Shown here: positions 19,590-32,279 of the stretch, one piece after another
Layout: every line of letters begins with the position of its first letter
Numbering within the stretch: the first letter of the stretch is position 1
Origin: Dryomyza anilis
Lineage: Eukaryota; Arthropoda; Insecta; Diptera; Dryomyzidae
Length of the DNA: 64,000 nucleotides
Direction: 5' to 3'
NCBI GenBank assembly: GCA_951804985.1
Contig: OX638131.1
Coordinates: 40,862,044 to 40,926,043 of the forward strand
Notes under the pieces: generated by a model
Databases searched by the model: none
What the model was told of the DNA's origin: nothing
What the model saw: only the letters and a program-made list of their open reading frames with translations
Position numbers and translations under genes: made by a program

Positions 19590-20400
19590 GTTTCGTACAA
19601 ATCGCGATCAAGAGACTCTAGGTTACGCACGCCTCCAGCTCATAGGCATCATAACCGCAAACCGCTCTACCAAACACTGCGGAAGCAAAACAATAATGAA
19701 TTCCAGCTAGACAAGCCGCCGCGGCAAAAAGATGGAAAAAAATAAATATATGGAAATTTGCTGATGCAAAACGCGTCTCGCGGTAAGTTGGTCTCTTGGT
19801 CGCAATACCACGAGCGCGCTCAGCCACCCATGAGCCAGCCATTCGACTCAATTCGACTCAATACGACTCGACTCGCCACAGCCAAGACCTCCAAGTGGCA
19901 AATTTTGAGCGAAGCATGTTCGTGAATTCAAGTTTCTGAGGTATTTGCGTTTGTTGTGTTTTTTTTTTCTTCCGCACCTAATTGAATATGTTGTATATGA
20001 AGCGAGTTATTACCGAAAAATTGCGACAACAACAATGCAGCAACAATAAGCCAACAACCTTCAAGTCACAAGGTCCACTCCAAAACTGACTCGGCTGACA
20101 CACAGACTGACTTCAAAATACAGACAGAAACTTATTAAATATGATATATGTAGAACCAAATAGTACCGAATTCACAACAACAACTAAATAAAATGCTGAA
20201 ATTTTATGCGTCCGATGGTCACTTAATAACACCTGCTTCCATCTGGCGACGACAAGCGTACGAAAGTGAGTCTGTTCTTTTTTTTCGCCGTCGTTCGTCT
20301 AGAAGTTTTAGACAGGTTCTGCAGTTCAAGATGAGTCGTGAGTGGCGTTGTAAAACTACGTCCTTTGTGTGCATTTATATTGGTAATTGGTAGACTAAAA
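19590..20400. promoter_or_regulatory. GC-richer promoter / 5'-leader-like island
   Basis: The base composition changes abruptly: repeated GACTCAATTCGACTCA, CGACAACAACAATGCAGCAA (CAA-rich runs, common in fly leaders), CGCCGTCGTTCGTC. On the minus strand GAGTCAGTTTTGG contains an Inr-like TCAGTT, and CG|GTAATA could serve as a donor; on the plus strand CTCGCG|GTAAGT is a good donor at about 19791. It could be the missing non-coding first exon and promoter of the ABCG gene (minus strand), or a start for a plus-strand transcript. No coding frame is convincing. Confidence 0.35.
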
Positions 20401-20904
20401 CTGGTTACTGAACTTAATCCATACATACGAAAAACCTTGAAAATTTTCCAGAGTATTAGTCCTTTAAAGTAGATATTTGAGTTACACAATGCGAGAATTT
20501 TGTGATTTTTTCATTAATTTGATTTTAATACACTGAGGGTAAAATCTGTTAAAATTAAATGAAAATGGTTTAAAATTAAACACAAACGTCAATAAAAAAA
20601 AACATCTTAAATAAACATCTTTAATTTTTATAGTATTTTTATTTATTATTAATATTATTTTAAATCATTTTTTAAATTTATTTTTATTTTATATTTATAA
20701 TTTTAAATTATTTTAATTTTCTCGTTTGGTATTGGTACCAATAACCTATTTTACTAACTGGCAGCCCTACCAACATTATAGGTACTTTTGCTTATTATGC
20801 ATGTTTTATAAAATTTGGTATCTTAAAAAGAGTCTATGAATTAGGATGGGCATGTCAGTGAGCTTTGACTCACGCTCGCTCACGAAAGAATTTTTCTAAT
20901 CATG

Positions 20905-21140
20905 CACACACAGACAAAAATGTACATCATATTGATGAATTCCGTTCTTCACACCATGATTCATTGTATTGAATAACCTTTCATAATATTAATGACTAAC
21001 GACATCAATGTTATGAATGCGATTATAAATATGAAGAACGCTTGGTAACTGTTGAAAAAGTGTTCTTCAATATGATGAACTGTGTGTGAAGAATACGTTT
21101 CATCATATTAATGAACATGAACATAAAGAACATCATCATA
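20905..21140 (+). repeat. Palindromic MITE fragment (ATCATATTGATGAATTCC family)
   Basis: Starts near AAAATGTACATCATATTGAT and shares about 200 bp with 39105-39330 (GTTATGAATGCGATTATAAA, GAACGCTTGGTAACTGTTGA, CGTTTCATCATATTAATGAA). The ends are inverted copies of each other. Related at its termini to the TA-flanked MITEs at 33927 and 39922. Confidence 0.65.
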
Positions 21141-21535
21141 TTTATGATTTTTTTCTTGCACTCACTAATGGCCTTTTTTTTAAACACCCACTCACTAACA
21201 ATCAAGTGAGTAAATAAAGATTCAATCACAATTACGAGTAATCACGCGTGAATCACCCTGAACTACGTGTTGTTTGCTATTGTTTTCAGAATGCATAAAA
21301 AAAATGTCGGTGAGATTGGTCGACTGATACAACCTACATCTTTAAAATGCAATAATTTTTAACGAAGATGTAAATGTGAAAGTCCTTCGACGTGTTGGCC
21401 ATTTAGAAAGGTAAAAATTGCCTCGAGAAACAACACTCCGGTGTAGAATTCAGTGTAAAATTTTTGGGAAGAAATGCCTGAGAAAGAATTTTTTTCTGGG
21501 AAGAATTATCTATTTTAAATATGTTTGGTTACACG

Positions 21536-22453
21536 AAGGATTGAAACCTAAACGAAAAACGGTTTCATTTCGGTTTTCTTCCTCGTTCGGTGTCGGTTAC
21601 GGTTTCGATTTATATTTTAAAACGAAACGGTTTCGGTATGTCGGTTCCAAGTTACGGTTTCGATTTCGGTTTTTATATTATTGTTATTTTTTCCATATAT
21701 TTTAATCTCATCAACAAGAAATGTATATATTTAACTAACAGAAGAACTGAAAACGATAACCATAAAAATTTGAATTATAATTTAACAAAAAAAAAAGCAT
21801 AAAGGCAGCTTATGCGGACTCTCTAAAATCGAAAAAGAAATAATCTCTAATAGTTAAGACAAAATTCTGACAACGAGATTGAATTTATTAATTTTAGTTC
21901 TGAAACTCACAAAAACGATTGTAAATTTTTCTCATAAAATGTACATATATATTACATAAACAAAGGCATATTTTTGTATGTTTATCTCTGTTTTCGTTGC
22001 TAACTTGTATAAATCGCATGATAACAAACAGACGACCTGACACACACATTGCATGGGTGTGTATTTTAGTACAACCATACAGTTGGCAACAAAAACTTTG
22101 TTATACAAAATAATTTCCCGCAAAAAATCATGCATAGTCGCATTACGAACGATACTAGCGTATCGAAGAAAATAGAAACGAATAGCTTTGTCTATTTTGT
22201 TCTTGGAGTTGCGTGTGTATTTTTTTTGTAGAAGTTTTTTTTTTGATCGATGAAAACAATAGCATAACATAGTTTAGACCAAAGTCCGTCGTTCTGGGAA
22301 ATATTGTTCTTCAAAAAATCAACATTTCTTCACAACATGTTTTTATACACAAAGAACTTATTTCGGTACTCCCGATTTAAATTACATTTAGCACGGTTTT
22401 AAAAATGAAACGGTTTTAAATGGATATCGGTTTCGGATATTGTTTCAATCCTT
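21536..22453. mobile_element. Inverted-repeat element with AAGGATTGAAAC ends
   Basis: The left end AAGGATTGAAACC is mirrored by GTTTCAATCCTT at 22442-22453. Subterminal sequence is also inverted: ACGGTTTCATTTCGGTTT on the left, and GAAACGGTTTTAAATGG / ATCGGTTTCGGATA on the right. TTGGTTAC occurs just outside both ends and may be a target duplication, though boundaries are uncertain. The interior has no conserved coding. Confidence 0.45.
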
Positions 22454-25200
22454 GGTTACTACATTTATAACTCTAATAAGAAACGTCCGTACCGAAGCAC
22501 GGGTCACTGCTATTAAAAAATATAATTTTAAATATTGACCCCACTCGAAGCCCTAGAACTAACTAAACATGATAAAGGGAAGTCAATACAGGTTTTCAAG
22601 TATATCTGAAATTAAAAGTTAAATACTTACTTTATACAAAATTAAATATATTCAACAACAAAAGAATTTTTAAAAACGGATAACTTGTGGATTTTTTACA
22701 ATTTTCGAAAGATTGTTCATGAAAAAAATCTCGCAAGAATTCTCTATACAAAAATTTTTAAAATCGGTCGAGTCGTAATGAATTTCACACGATTTAATAG
22801 CGTTTTGGCACACGGTCGTATGCAACCAAGCAAAAAGTTATTGGACCCCACAAAAATTAACTAGCCCATACTAAGTTCGGACGGTTCGCAGGGGTTAGAT
22901 CAATTGTTGGCTGACATCTTGCAACTTCTTCTGAGTTGAAGAAGGGTTGGGTGGACGTCATACAACCGCTCTCAAGGGTTTAATCAATTATAATTGAAAG
23001 TTTAAATGCTCGATTTTTAAAACAAAGTGATTAAATTGAAAACAATTACGTTTAAATTGAAAACAATTTCGTTTTATTTTAAAACATTGGCGCATAGACA
23101 TTGGATCATAGACAATTTAAAGTCAACTTTAAATTCAACTTAGAATAAAATGTCAAGAGCTGACGTAAAAATACAAAATTTTCAGGTGTATCTATTATTT
23201 TGGTTCATCGTTGTTGTAGAACTAAAAGTATACTTTTGTTAACTTTCCATTGAGAAAATCTTGGTTTTCTAATTTAAATAGTTTTAAAGGATAAAAACGA
23301 TCACACTTTGATTTAAAAATTTCTGAAAAAAACACTAAACAGAAAATATTGTAGAAATTTCAATTTTCAATAAAATATTCAGATTTTTCCAAAATTCGAG
23401 GGCTGTCCAAAACATTAAGCAAAACCAAAATGTTGCTGAAGGCGGAAATAAAGATTCTTGGTTTAAAGCTAATTTTTTCATGCAACATTTATTTTTCGTT
23501 AATTTGGCATATGCAATCCTTACGAAATGCGTTTTACGAAATACTTAAACATACGAAATAATTCAATAATTTATAAATAAAGCTGTTTGCTTTTAAGGAA
23601 TTAAGGAGTGATATACTGCTAAACGGAAACATTCTGGATTTTAGGAAACATATCCAATTAGTTATGAAAAAAGTAACAAAGAGCAATTATTCTTGATAAT
23701 GCAGAGTTTATTGTCTTAGGTATCAAAAATGTTGTTTCTTTTTTCATCCCATAATTTAAAGAACACGAGTTCATATAAACTTTTTTTTTGTTCTTGCTTT
23801 CTCTGTAATATTCTCTGTTCTCCTTTGTTTTGCGTTGTCCGTCTGTCATCGTCATCTGTCTGTAAATATGTTGAAAGTGACTAAGAGCAATTTTTCTTGA
23901 TATGCAGAGATTATGTTCATAGGTATCAAAAAAAACATTTATTGTAGTATGCAGAGGTTAATTTCGAAGTATTGCAGACAAGGCATGAAAAATTCTAGAA
24001 TTTTAGTAGCTTTTTAATGATATTAGTGAAGTTCTGCTATTATTCATTCGAGCCGAATTCCTCTCCAGTTTTAGAAGTTTATTTCCCTCCGTGTATGTAC
24101 ATAACAATGTACCTTTTGATTTGAGTTGATAAGATGTGTGTTTCTCATGAGTAAAATAATTTGTGTAGGTCATAAATAAGTATTTAATAAAACGTGATAG
24201 TAATAGTAACATTTAAACTTAATTGATAATTATACCATTTACATAATAAAATACCATAAAAACACCCTGCAGTTGCAAATTAAAATGGTATTTATTTAAT
24301 CAAACAATTAATTAATTAATATAACGTATAATACAATGTCAATTATTTACGCAAATTATACACACGTAATAACAGATTTAAGTAATCAATAACATGCTCT
24401 ATAAATTGTTAAATAAGTGTGTTTCAATGTGTCAGGATCATAAGTTTGTTTATGTTTGTTAAATCTATGTTCTTGCCAATTAAATAAGTTAAAGTGTCTA
24501 CAAGTTTGTATTTAGTAAAGAATCCGCGTGTATTTTTAGACACGTAGACCAAAACACGAGTTGGAAATTTTAAAGCAAAATTATTAATCAGTTTCACCTT
24601 TGTAACCTATTCTCCTGATACACCGTCTGAGTGTCTGACTTAATAAATTCTATAGATTAAAATCCGGACCCGCTACGACATCGCCCAGATTAAAGATGCA
24701 ACTACTATTCCATATACTATTTTTATTGTATTGAGTTTACACGTGATTATAATAATTAATAATATATATAAATTTAGACATAAATTAGAACGTGACCTAT
24801 AAAGTTATTAATGCCATATATCCTATCATGTACATTAAAAATAGCGGGGTTTCTTATTAAAAAGTACATAAAACACGAATTAATATATTACTGTAATACG
24901 CCCTTTAAATATTTGTCAACTAATATAAATTATTTGAATTAATAAAAAAGTGTAAAGATTAAAATAAGATTATGAGAATTAATCGCAAATGAAAATAAAA
25001 ACAACTTAACAAAAACATATTACACACATTAAGAATAGAGTCCAAAGTTTAAAATATATTTTTACAAATGAGTAGTCGTAAAATATTTCCCGTCTGTTTT
25101 ATATACATATATTGCTTATTAATTAGACATACAGTTTTGATATTTTTATAGGTACCTACATTATGTTAGATCAATGCATCGATTGCAAATCATACAAATA
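22454..25200. other. AT-rich region with scattered repeat fragments
   Basis: Near 22485 the phrase GTCCGTACCGAAGCACGGGT resembles arthropod repeat ends. At about 23640-24095 lies a fragment of the CACGGAGGGAAA family (GTATCAAAAATGTTG, CCGTCTGTC, ending TTTCCCTCCGTGTA), related to 46035-47374. 24240-25200 shows nothing recognisable. Confidence 0.45.
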
Positions 25201-25540
25201 TAATTATTATGTGAGCAAAAAGAACACGCGTGCATGAGAACATGAGTGCGTAGTGAGCGCTGTGTGCGAGCACAAAAATATCACAAAAGTCGCACTAATG
25301 CGGGCTCACGACATGAGTGCAATATGAGAGCAATGTGCGAGCACATACAAATCACAAAACTGTCATTCGTGCGGGCGCATGACGTGATTGCATAGTAAAA
25401 TCACAGTGCGCGCACTCAAAAACAAACAAAAAAAAAATCATTTCAGATAAGGCGCACGACATGAGTACATAGTGCGAGCACAGTGCTAGCACAAACAATC
25501 ACAAAACACGAATTAGTGCGAGTACTATAGTACAAATTTG
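25200..25540. repeat. Palindromic GTGCGAGCAC-type degenerate array, left block
   Basis: Many irregular copies of TGTGCGAGCACA, CGACATGAGTGCA and ATCACAAAA at roughly 70-80 bp spacing. The base composition differs from the surroundings. A matching block in largely opposite sense lies at 25960-26320, so the pair flanks 25590-25960 like the arms of a foldback element. Confidence 0.6.
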
Positions 25541-25594
25541 AAAGGTATCTTTTTCAAATTCTCATTGATATTAAAAACAATATATTATATAAAT

Positions 25595-25959
25595 ATTATT
25601 AATAGTCAGTTGTGCAACAACTCAAAATGCGGTATTGTCTGAGTCAGCAACTGAACTGAAAGATCTAATGTTGGATTGTTTCTGCCGTGCAAATCGTTGA
25701 GGGGTCAATCACAACGGCTCATCAAGATACGTAAGTATAGTTTTTGTATTATACTTAAAATATCACTAACTAAAATAAAATCTTCATTTAGCATTTTAAA
25801 GACGCGCAAGGACAACTTCATCTCGTCCCGGATTATTGCAGGAAATTATGTGTCTGCGCGGTAATCGTTTGCTGCGGAAAATGTACCCTCGATCGCACCG
25901 ATATCTTCGACGAGCTAATGACGGCATCCGATCGTGTGGCGTCTGATATTTTGTCTTAG
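25595..25959 (+). pseudogene. Captured or decayed spliced gene fragment, unidentified
   Basis: Two exon-like blocks of near-balanced GC stand out from AT-rich DNA. The first ends 25730 at TAC|GTAAGT; the 61-nt intron has a CTAAC branch-like site and TTCATTTAG; the second runs from 25792 to TAG at 25957-25959. Across the splice the frame stays open: ESATELKDLMLDCFCRANR, an in-frame TGA at 25698-25700, GVNHNGSSRY|HFKDAQGQ, LVPDYCRKLCVCAVIVCCGK, then LDRTDIFDELMTASDRVASD. The single stop and the missing start suggest a relic. I do not recognise the family. Exact left limit uncertain. Confidence 0.4.
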
Positions 25960-26320
25960 CCGCATTCGTGCGAGCTATATGAGCCTCATATGCGCCGCAC
26001 AAATTTTGCTCGCACTCGTGCGACTATATTGAGCCTCAAATACGACGCACACTATTTTTTTCAGCACTCGTGCGAGCTATATGAATCTCATATGTGCCTC
26101 ACACATTTGCGACTATATTGAGGCGCATATGTGTCTCATGCTACTGATTTTTAAAATGTTGTACGCACTCGTGTGATGATCAAATGCGACTCACAAATGC
26201 CTCGCACTAGTGCGAGCGTATTGAGTCTCAATTGCGGGCACACGATTGCTACTCTGTGCGCTCACGCGTGCGACTTTTTTATCAGGCGCGCGCTCAGAGT
26301 GCGGGCACAATGCGAGCATT
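25960..26320. repeat. Palindromic GTGCGAG-type degenerate array, right block
   Basis: Repeats of GCACTCGTGCGAGCTATATG, AGCCTCATATGCGCC and similar at about 60-70 bp intervals: the same vocabulary as 25200-25540 but mainly in the opposite sense. The block ends at GTGCGGGCACAATGCGAGC near 26318. Confidence 0.6.
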
Positions 26321-27467
26321 TTGCTATCTGGATATGTACACTCAGAAATAAATTCCAAAAAATCCCATGATGGTACATAATTGCGGCCCGCCTCATCTTT
26401 TGAGTTGCCAATGCGGCCCGTGATTGGTTCCAAGATCTTAACTTTAGGATCATACTTGCTGAGAAAGAAGTGCTCGGTACACATGGGAGATCAGTTTAGT
26501 ATATGTTTAATTTGTATAGCATAATTTTATAGATCGATATATGATGGTGCAAAATTGAAACCATTTACAAAAAGCTGTTATAAATTTGCACCGTATGACC
26601 TATATCTTGTTAATGTGCCATCAAGATCAAAGGATCACTACAAATGTCGAAAAAAATGAGCGTGAATTTGTTCAAAACAGCAGTTTTTCGCGTGGCACAT
26701 TCGCATTATTATTTGAAATAGTCAGTGTATTACATGAACTGAGTTTTTTTATTAATTGACATGACAAAATCAGTAGCGCATATAAAAATATTGAAATGCA
26801 AAACTTTTTGTTTGTTTTGAAAATTGGGCAAAAATTTTGATATTTTGTTTTTGCTCATTTTTATGGTAAATAATGTTTTTAAAGGATTTTAAAAATCTAC
26901 GTAGAATGGTTTAGATTCAAATAATTGATTGTAATCAAAAATACACATTTCATTAAGGCACATCCGCACTTAATTTTTTAATAAAATTAAAATTTTTTGA
27001 AAATTATAGATTTTACGCACCTCCTTAAATTTTCGTAACCTCAAAAAGCATCATTATATAAAATGTTTTCTCTATGTATTGGAAATACTAAACCAATAGA
27101 GATATTAACATATTTCTTTTTATGCTTTATTTTAAATTGCCTTAATTGACTAATAAATATATAATTTAAAATAAATTCAATCGTATGTGGCATAAAAAAG
27201 CGAAATAGTTAGTGTTAAACCTTTTTTTTAGTGTACCTTTTTTTTAGTGTATCAGCAAGTATTTTTTTCGAAATTTAGGTAAAACCGTGGTATTAAGAAT
27301 TTTTTTTTTAAATTTCCAACTTAAAACCACCATAACTTTTTCGCCCCTTGCAATAATTGATTCACGTGAACGGAATTCACATGCATTAATAACGGAGTAC
27401 ATTGGTACAAAACGAAAATAATGTGCCATTAAAAAAAAAAAAAAAAAATTTTTTGTACTCCAAATTC
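26321..27467. other. AT-rich region, nothing recognised
   Basis: No coding frame with family features. A short GC-richer stretch at 26340-26480 (TTGCGGCCCGCCTCATCTTT) produces incidental reading frames. No repeat partner noted in the window. Confidence 0.45.
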
Positions 27468-27726
27468 TAAAAAATCGAAATTCGGTACACTTACCTATTT
27501 GTAAATATGGGTATCAAATGAAAGAAATTTCTTCAGGGATGGAAAGTTTGTAGTTATTTTCAGGATTCGAATACCCTGGTGACCTATATACCACTTTGAA
27601 TGGTAACCACACATATGTGTAGGGTATTTATAGTCGGCTTAGACCGACTATAATTTTGATAAACCTAACTATCATAATAACACCAACTTTAAAATTTCCC
27701 ATGTGATCTAATCTTCCCAACTAGTT
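27468..27726 (+). repeat. Family G repeat, 3' fragment (G2)
   Basis: From AAAAATCGAAATTCGGTACA to CTTCCCAACTAGTT, with the terminal palindrome TAGTCGGCTTAGACCGACTA. More diverged than the copies at 1-433 and 48175-48621 (for example CTTACCTATTTG, CAGGGATGGAAAG). The 5' half is missing and replaced by a poly-A run. Confidence 0.8.
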
Positions 27727-29187
27727 TTTATTGAAATCCTCCAAGGTGGGGGAGGATCAAATTTTTCTGTCTTTATACATTTGAAGTCTTTGTTTCGTAG
27801 GGCCGATATCTTCAAATTTCAGACAAATCCTGTCTTGTAAGGTATATATATCAAAAATTATCCTTTTTGAATTAAAATTAAATGCGTGTGTAATTTTAAT
27901 ATGTGAAATTATGTGTAATACGGTATAAGGTATATATAATGGGACAGTATATATACCGTTTCTTAGTCATATTTTCAAATTAAACTATTTAGATGTCATT
28001 TTATATATAATCAACATATCGCAAATATTTAAAATGTCACATTAACTGCACAACAGGTTGTCTGCAAGACTGAACGAAATTCCACCGTTTTTTATTTGGA
28101 ACTTAACACGTTTTCAAGATGTGGAAAAGTTTAACCTTGCTCTGAAAAACTGAACCTAAACTATTTCATATATTTATGAAGAGGTTAATTTAACTATTAA
28201 ATAAAAACAAAACAAAAAAATATGAATAATGCGATGATGTTCATTTTTAATCAGAATAAAGCTCAGCTTATCGCTTGAAAAAATTCCTTGAAAATTACAA
28301 TTTTTCAAGTGTCAGATTATGAGTCACGAACGCAATGTGCGCGGTTACAACGATTGCCTTCCTGTTTTGCGACTTTACACTGCGCGCGGTATCAAATGCC
28401 AAATATATAAAAAAAAATAAAACAAAAAACACTGAATGTCAAATTATGGTTCGTTCACTTTGTTGCTGTTGTTGTTTGTATACTTAGGCGGCGATTACCT
28501 ATAAAGAAAACTGTGCGAATTGTTGACATGTAATTTCCTTGAACTTGTTGATCGAACCACAATAACAACAATGCTATGACAACAACTAATTACACTATAA
28601 AAAAATACTTTACGAAAAGATTTTTTCAAATTTTATTTTCTAAAAATATACAAAATATATCTCACAAATTAATAATACTAAAAATTTTATTATCCTCCAA
28701 TTGCATTCTTTTTACGTAATATGTGTTTTTTTTAAATAATATTTATAAAGGGAGAACTATCAAAAATTACGAATGTCCGATTATTTGACATCGATCCAAG
28801 GAATTAACAAACACGACAAATTAAAAATATTGGAAATATTAATTAAAAATGATGTGAGAAATGTTAGGTCACATAGAAAATTTTGTAATTGTAAGATTTA
28901 TACGTGGTATTGTCTAAGTCGATTATACATTATTGATTCAGCTATTTACGTTTTTCTGAAATCAGGATTTTTATAAAACAGACAAACAGGCGCTGATCAG
29001 CTCCGCCTTCGTTTGGGTATTATAAAATGACTAAAATGAATATACCCTTTCACATTGAGTGTAGGCTATACAAAATTTATAAAAAAATATAAAAAAAAAA
29101 AACAAATCATAAAACTAAACAAATGTTTTATGGACAAATGTGTTGGACTACGACCCGATAGGTTACAAAAGCAACATACAAATAATA
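27727..29187. other. AT-rich region, nothing recognised
   Basis: Contains a run CGCAATGTGCGCGGTTACAA / CTGCGCGCGGTATC near 28330-28390 and small AT-driven frames only. No gene or repeat supported. Confidence 0.45.
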
Positions 29188-30137
29188 TCGTCACTATCAT
29201 GCCAAAGGGACGAATGTGTAATTTTTGACATTTGCAATTTTTACATTTTTGAATGTAGTTTTTCCTCAAGTATGCTCTGCCAAAATCGTGTGTGGTTTTG
29301 TTTGATATTTCTAGCCACAAAAGACAAAACCAAAAGGGCGAATTCGAAAAATTGAAAATGTTGTCATGCCAAAAGGGCTAATCTTTTCGTTTTTTGCAAT
29401 AACTTTTTATTAATAAAAGGTAAAATAGCGGTGTAAAGGCATTAATTGTTTTTTTTTTAAAGAACCTACCGATCATCATCATTATTTTTAAATATTATTT
29501 TGAATGTTTATCATTTGCAAGAAAAATGTTTTGCAAAATATTTTTAAGTAATGATGCCAATCGATAGGTGCTTCAAAAATAAACAATTAATGTCTTTACA
29601 CTACTATTTTATCTTGCACCAATTAAGAGTTATGGAAAAAAAAAAAAAACATTCGTTCTTTTGGCACAAAATTTTAAATTTTTCAAATTTCTACGTTTTT
29701 TTGCTATAATTCTTTATTAGCGCAAGATAATATATTGGTGTAAAGTCATTAATTGTTTATTTTTAAAGCACCTTTCGATAGTCATCATTATTTAAAAATA
29801 TGTTGCCAAACATTTTTCTTGCAAATAACAAAAGGAAAATTAATGTTTGGCAAAATATTTATAAATAATGATGCCAATCGAAAGGTGCTTTAAAAACAAA
29901 CAATTAATGTCTTTACATCGTTTTGTGCAGGATATAGCCTCACAAAATCTGTATTTATAATGTAGTAGGTTGTCCAAATCCAAAGACGTTATAATAATTG
30001 ATGAATAAATCAAAATAACAAAAAAAAAATTGAAAACAAAAAAATTTAAAATTTTTAAAGCTTTAAAAAACTTTAAAATTTGATTTCCCAACATTTTCAA
30101 AAATGCACATTCACCTCTTTGGCATGACAGTGACGAT
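29188..30137. mobile_element. MITE with TCACTATCATGCCAAAGG ends
   Basis: Begins TCGTCACTATCATGCCAAAG and ends TTTGGCATGACAGTGACGA, an inverted repeat of about 30 bp with few mismatches; TAT/ATA abut both sides. Inside, the phrase AACATTTTTCTTGCAAAT and its complement recur several times, giving nested internal palindromes. The same ends and internal blocks occur at 4493-8277. No coding capacity. Confidence 0.72.
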
Positions 30138-30948
30138 ATAATCTGTTTTTCTATACGAGATTAAACATTACATTGAAAAAGTCTCACCCTCCCAGTCGTA
30201 TTTGCTCCCATAAGGTGCGCCCTATCTTCTGTCAAACATCTCAAATTTCTGTCGAACGTCCCTAGCATATATCAAAATATTATATGAGTGAAAAAAATAA
30301 TGCCAGAGTTTATTTGCAACTGTGGGCCCCATCATTCGATTACATATCGGACAAAATTACTTTATTAGATCCGTTTTTTTTTTTTTTTTTGAAATACAAC
30401 ATTTTGCATTCAGTTAAACTATTGTAGAATGTGAGCCTTAAATTCAATACTTGGTCTCAAATGAAAGGTAATGAATTTCTTTTTCTAATGTAATAATCGT
30501 TTACAATACCAACATAAGCAAGAAATAATGTTGGTATTTAGCACCTACATTTTTTCTTAAACCATCGTAATTTTAAAACAATAATGCACTAAAACTGAAC
30601 ATTTTATTATATTTGTATTCGGGTTTTAAACTAACAAACAGCAAAAGTTTATTACATTTCAAATAACAAATTATTCAAAATTGAACTTATGGTTCATGTG
30701 CTACAGTAATTTAACTGAATACAAAAAATTAAATTTAAACGTAATTTTTAAATTTGTTCAGGGGCAACTGCCAACCTTTTTTTATTATTAAACCAGAAAA
30801 ACGTGTTTTATATTTGTGGACACAGAACATGAGTGAAAAGTTTCAACAAAATCAAAAATAGTAAATCCCAAAAGTGTCCGGAATGGCTGATATACAACAT
30901 GGAAAACTACTATGGTGAACGAGGTTCTTCAGAGCTGTTGCGCCATAC
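30138..30948. other. AT-rich region, nothing recognised
   Basis: A short GC-richer stretch at 30185-30250 (CTCACCCTCCCAGTCGTATT) has no coding context. Otherwise plain AT-rich sequence. Confidence 0.4.
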
Positions 30949-31624
30949 CGAGTGGAAATTTAGTTAAGAATGCGATCATTGTCTGATCATGCAGCTAGAT
31001 TTCAAATCAGGCAATGATTAGGGGTTTTCATCAGTGCCTGATTCAAAACGTGACGCTATTCGAAGTTCCTATCCTGATAAGGTTGCCTGATCAGACTTCC
31101 TGAACTTACCCTTATCGTAACCCTTTATAATTCAATGTATATTTAAATTCTTCTTAAACTGATTTTATCAAATTTGAGACCTTTTAAACAAACATTTTTT
31201 TTTGAACTAAGTTATCTCAATAACTTTTGCAATGACACAAAGTCAACGTTTTAAATCTAAATGAAATATTTCAAATTTTAAAATGTTGAGAATTTGTATT
31301 TCTTTTGCGTTTGAGTTTAACATTTATTTATTAGAATATTTTATTATATTAGAATTATATTGAGTAGCAAAATTTATTATAAAAGTTTTTTAAACCTATG
31401 TACGATATCCAAATAGGTTTTTCATGAGTGTCACATTAGGTTTTATTAAAAAGACTCTATTTTTATGAAGGTTGGATCAGGTTGCCTTACGTGGATTTTA
31501 AATTAGGATTACCTTAGTCGACCCTGATCAGTATCATTTCAGGTGGCTTTTGGTAGGGATGCCTTATCGTATTCTGATTAGGGACGGATGCGAAATATGG
31601 CTAACCTTACCAATTTCCACTTGG
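30949..31624. mobile_element. Inverted-repeat element with AGTGGAAATT ends
   Basis: Left end CCGAGTGGAAATTTAGTTAA; right end CTTACCAATTTCCACTTGG. The interior repeats CTGATCAGG / TTGCCTGATC and GGATCAGGTTGCCTTACGTG. A diverged relative occurs at about 41110-42260 (GGCTGATCAGGCTTCC, AAGTTGCCTTATGTGGATTT, AACCTTAACAAATTTTCACC). Target duplication unclear (possibly ATA). Confidence 0.55.
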
Positions 31625-32279
31625 GATACTATTATTATTTTATTACGAATATTATTTAAAACAAGAACATTTTTCGTAAGTGTACAAATATATAATCTGT
31701 ACGAATTAAATCGAGTATCATTTACGTTTAGATTCAATAAATCATTATTTCGTGTATTAATTTCACAAATGATATACATAAATTAAAACTTACTTTATCG
31801 TGTATTTTTTTTTTAGTGTACTCAACAGAATGATAGTGGGTAAACAAACCGAAAAAGCCGCAAACGAGAGAGACGTGAGGAAATTATTAATGCAGTTTTT
31901 ACTGCAAAAGGGGTAATAAACACGAAAATCACTCACCTGTTTGATATACTATAATATTTTTATATGTGTTTTTTTATATAAAGTTTATTTAGATGCAATT
32001 TGAACAAGATCACATAAGTCAGCCCGATAATAAAAATAATAAAGAAAGAAAAAAATACAATTTTAGTAGTCACTTTATGATCTCATATAAAAAAAACCCG
32101 TTATGAACTTCTGAACTTATTATGTTTTTTAATTATTTAAAATAATGACGCCGTATAAAATGCTTTTCACCGATAAAGTAACTAAACTGAATGCAGGCGA
32201 ATATGTAATAGGAAATAATGTAATGTAAGAAAAAAAATTAAATAGTCACTCCAACAATATAGACGACCAATTTTGAGTA

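Noticed and set aside
19618..19851. Short coding frames in the GC-richer island
   Set aside because: Frames on both strands overlap one another and follow composition; no conserved motif, and leader-like repeats argue for non-coding sequence.
25796..26002. Arginine-rich frame on the minus strand
   Set aside because: It is the antisense of the more convincing spliced fragment at 25595-25959 and runs into the palindromic array.
25240..26320. A CRISPR-like or regular repeat array
   Set aside because: Units are irregular in spacing and sequence, palindromic, without conserved repeats separated by unique spacers, and the DNA is clearly eukaryotic.
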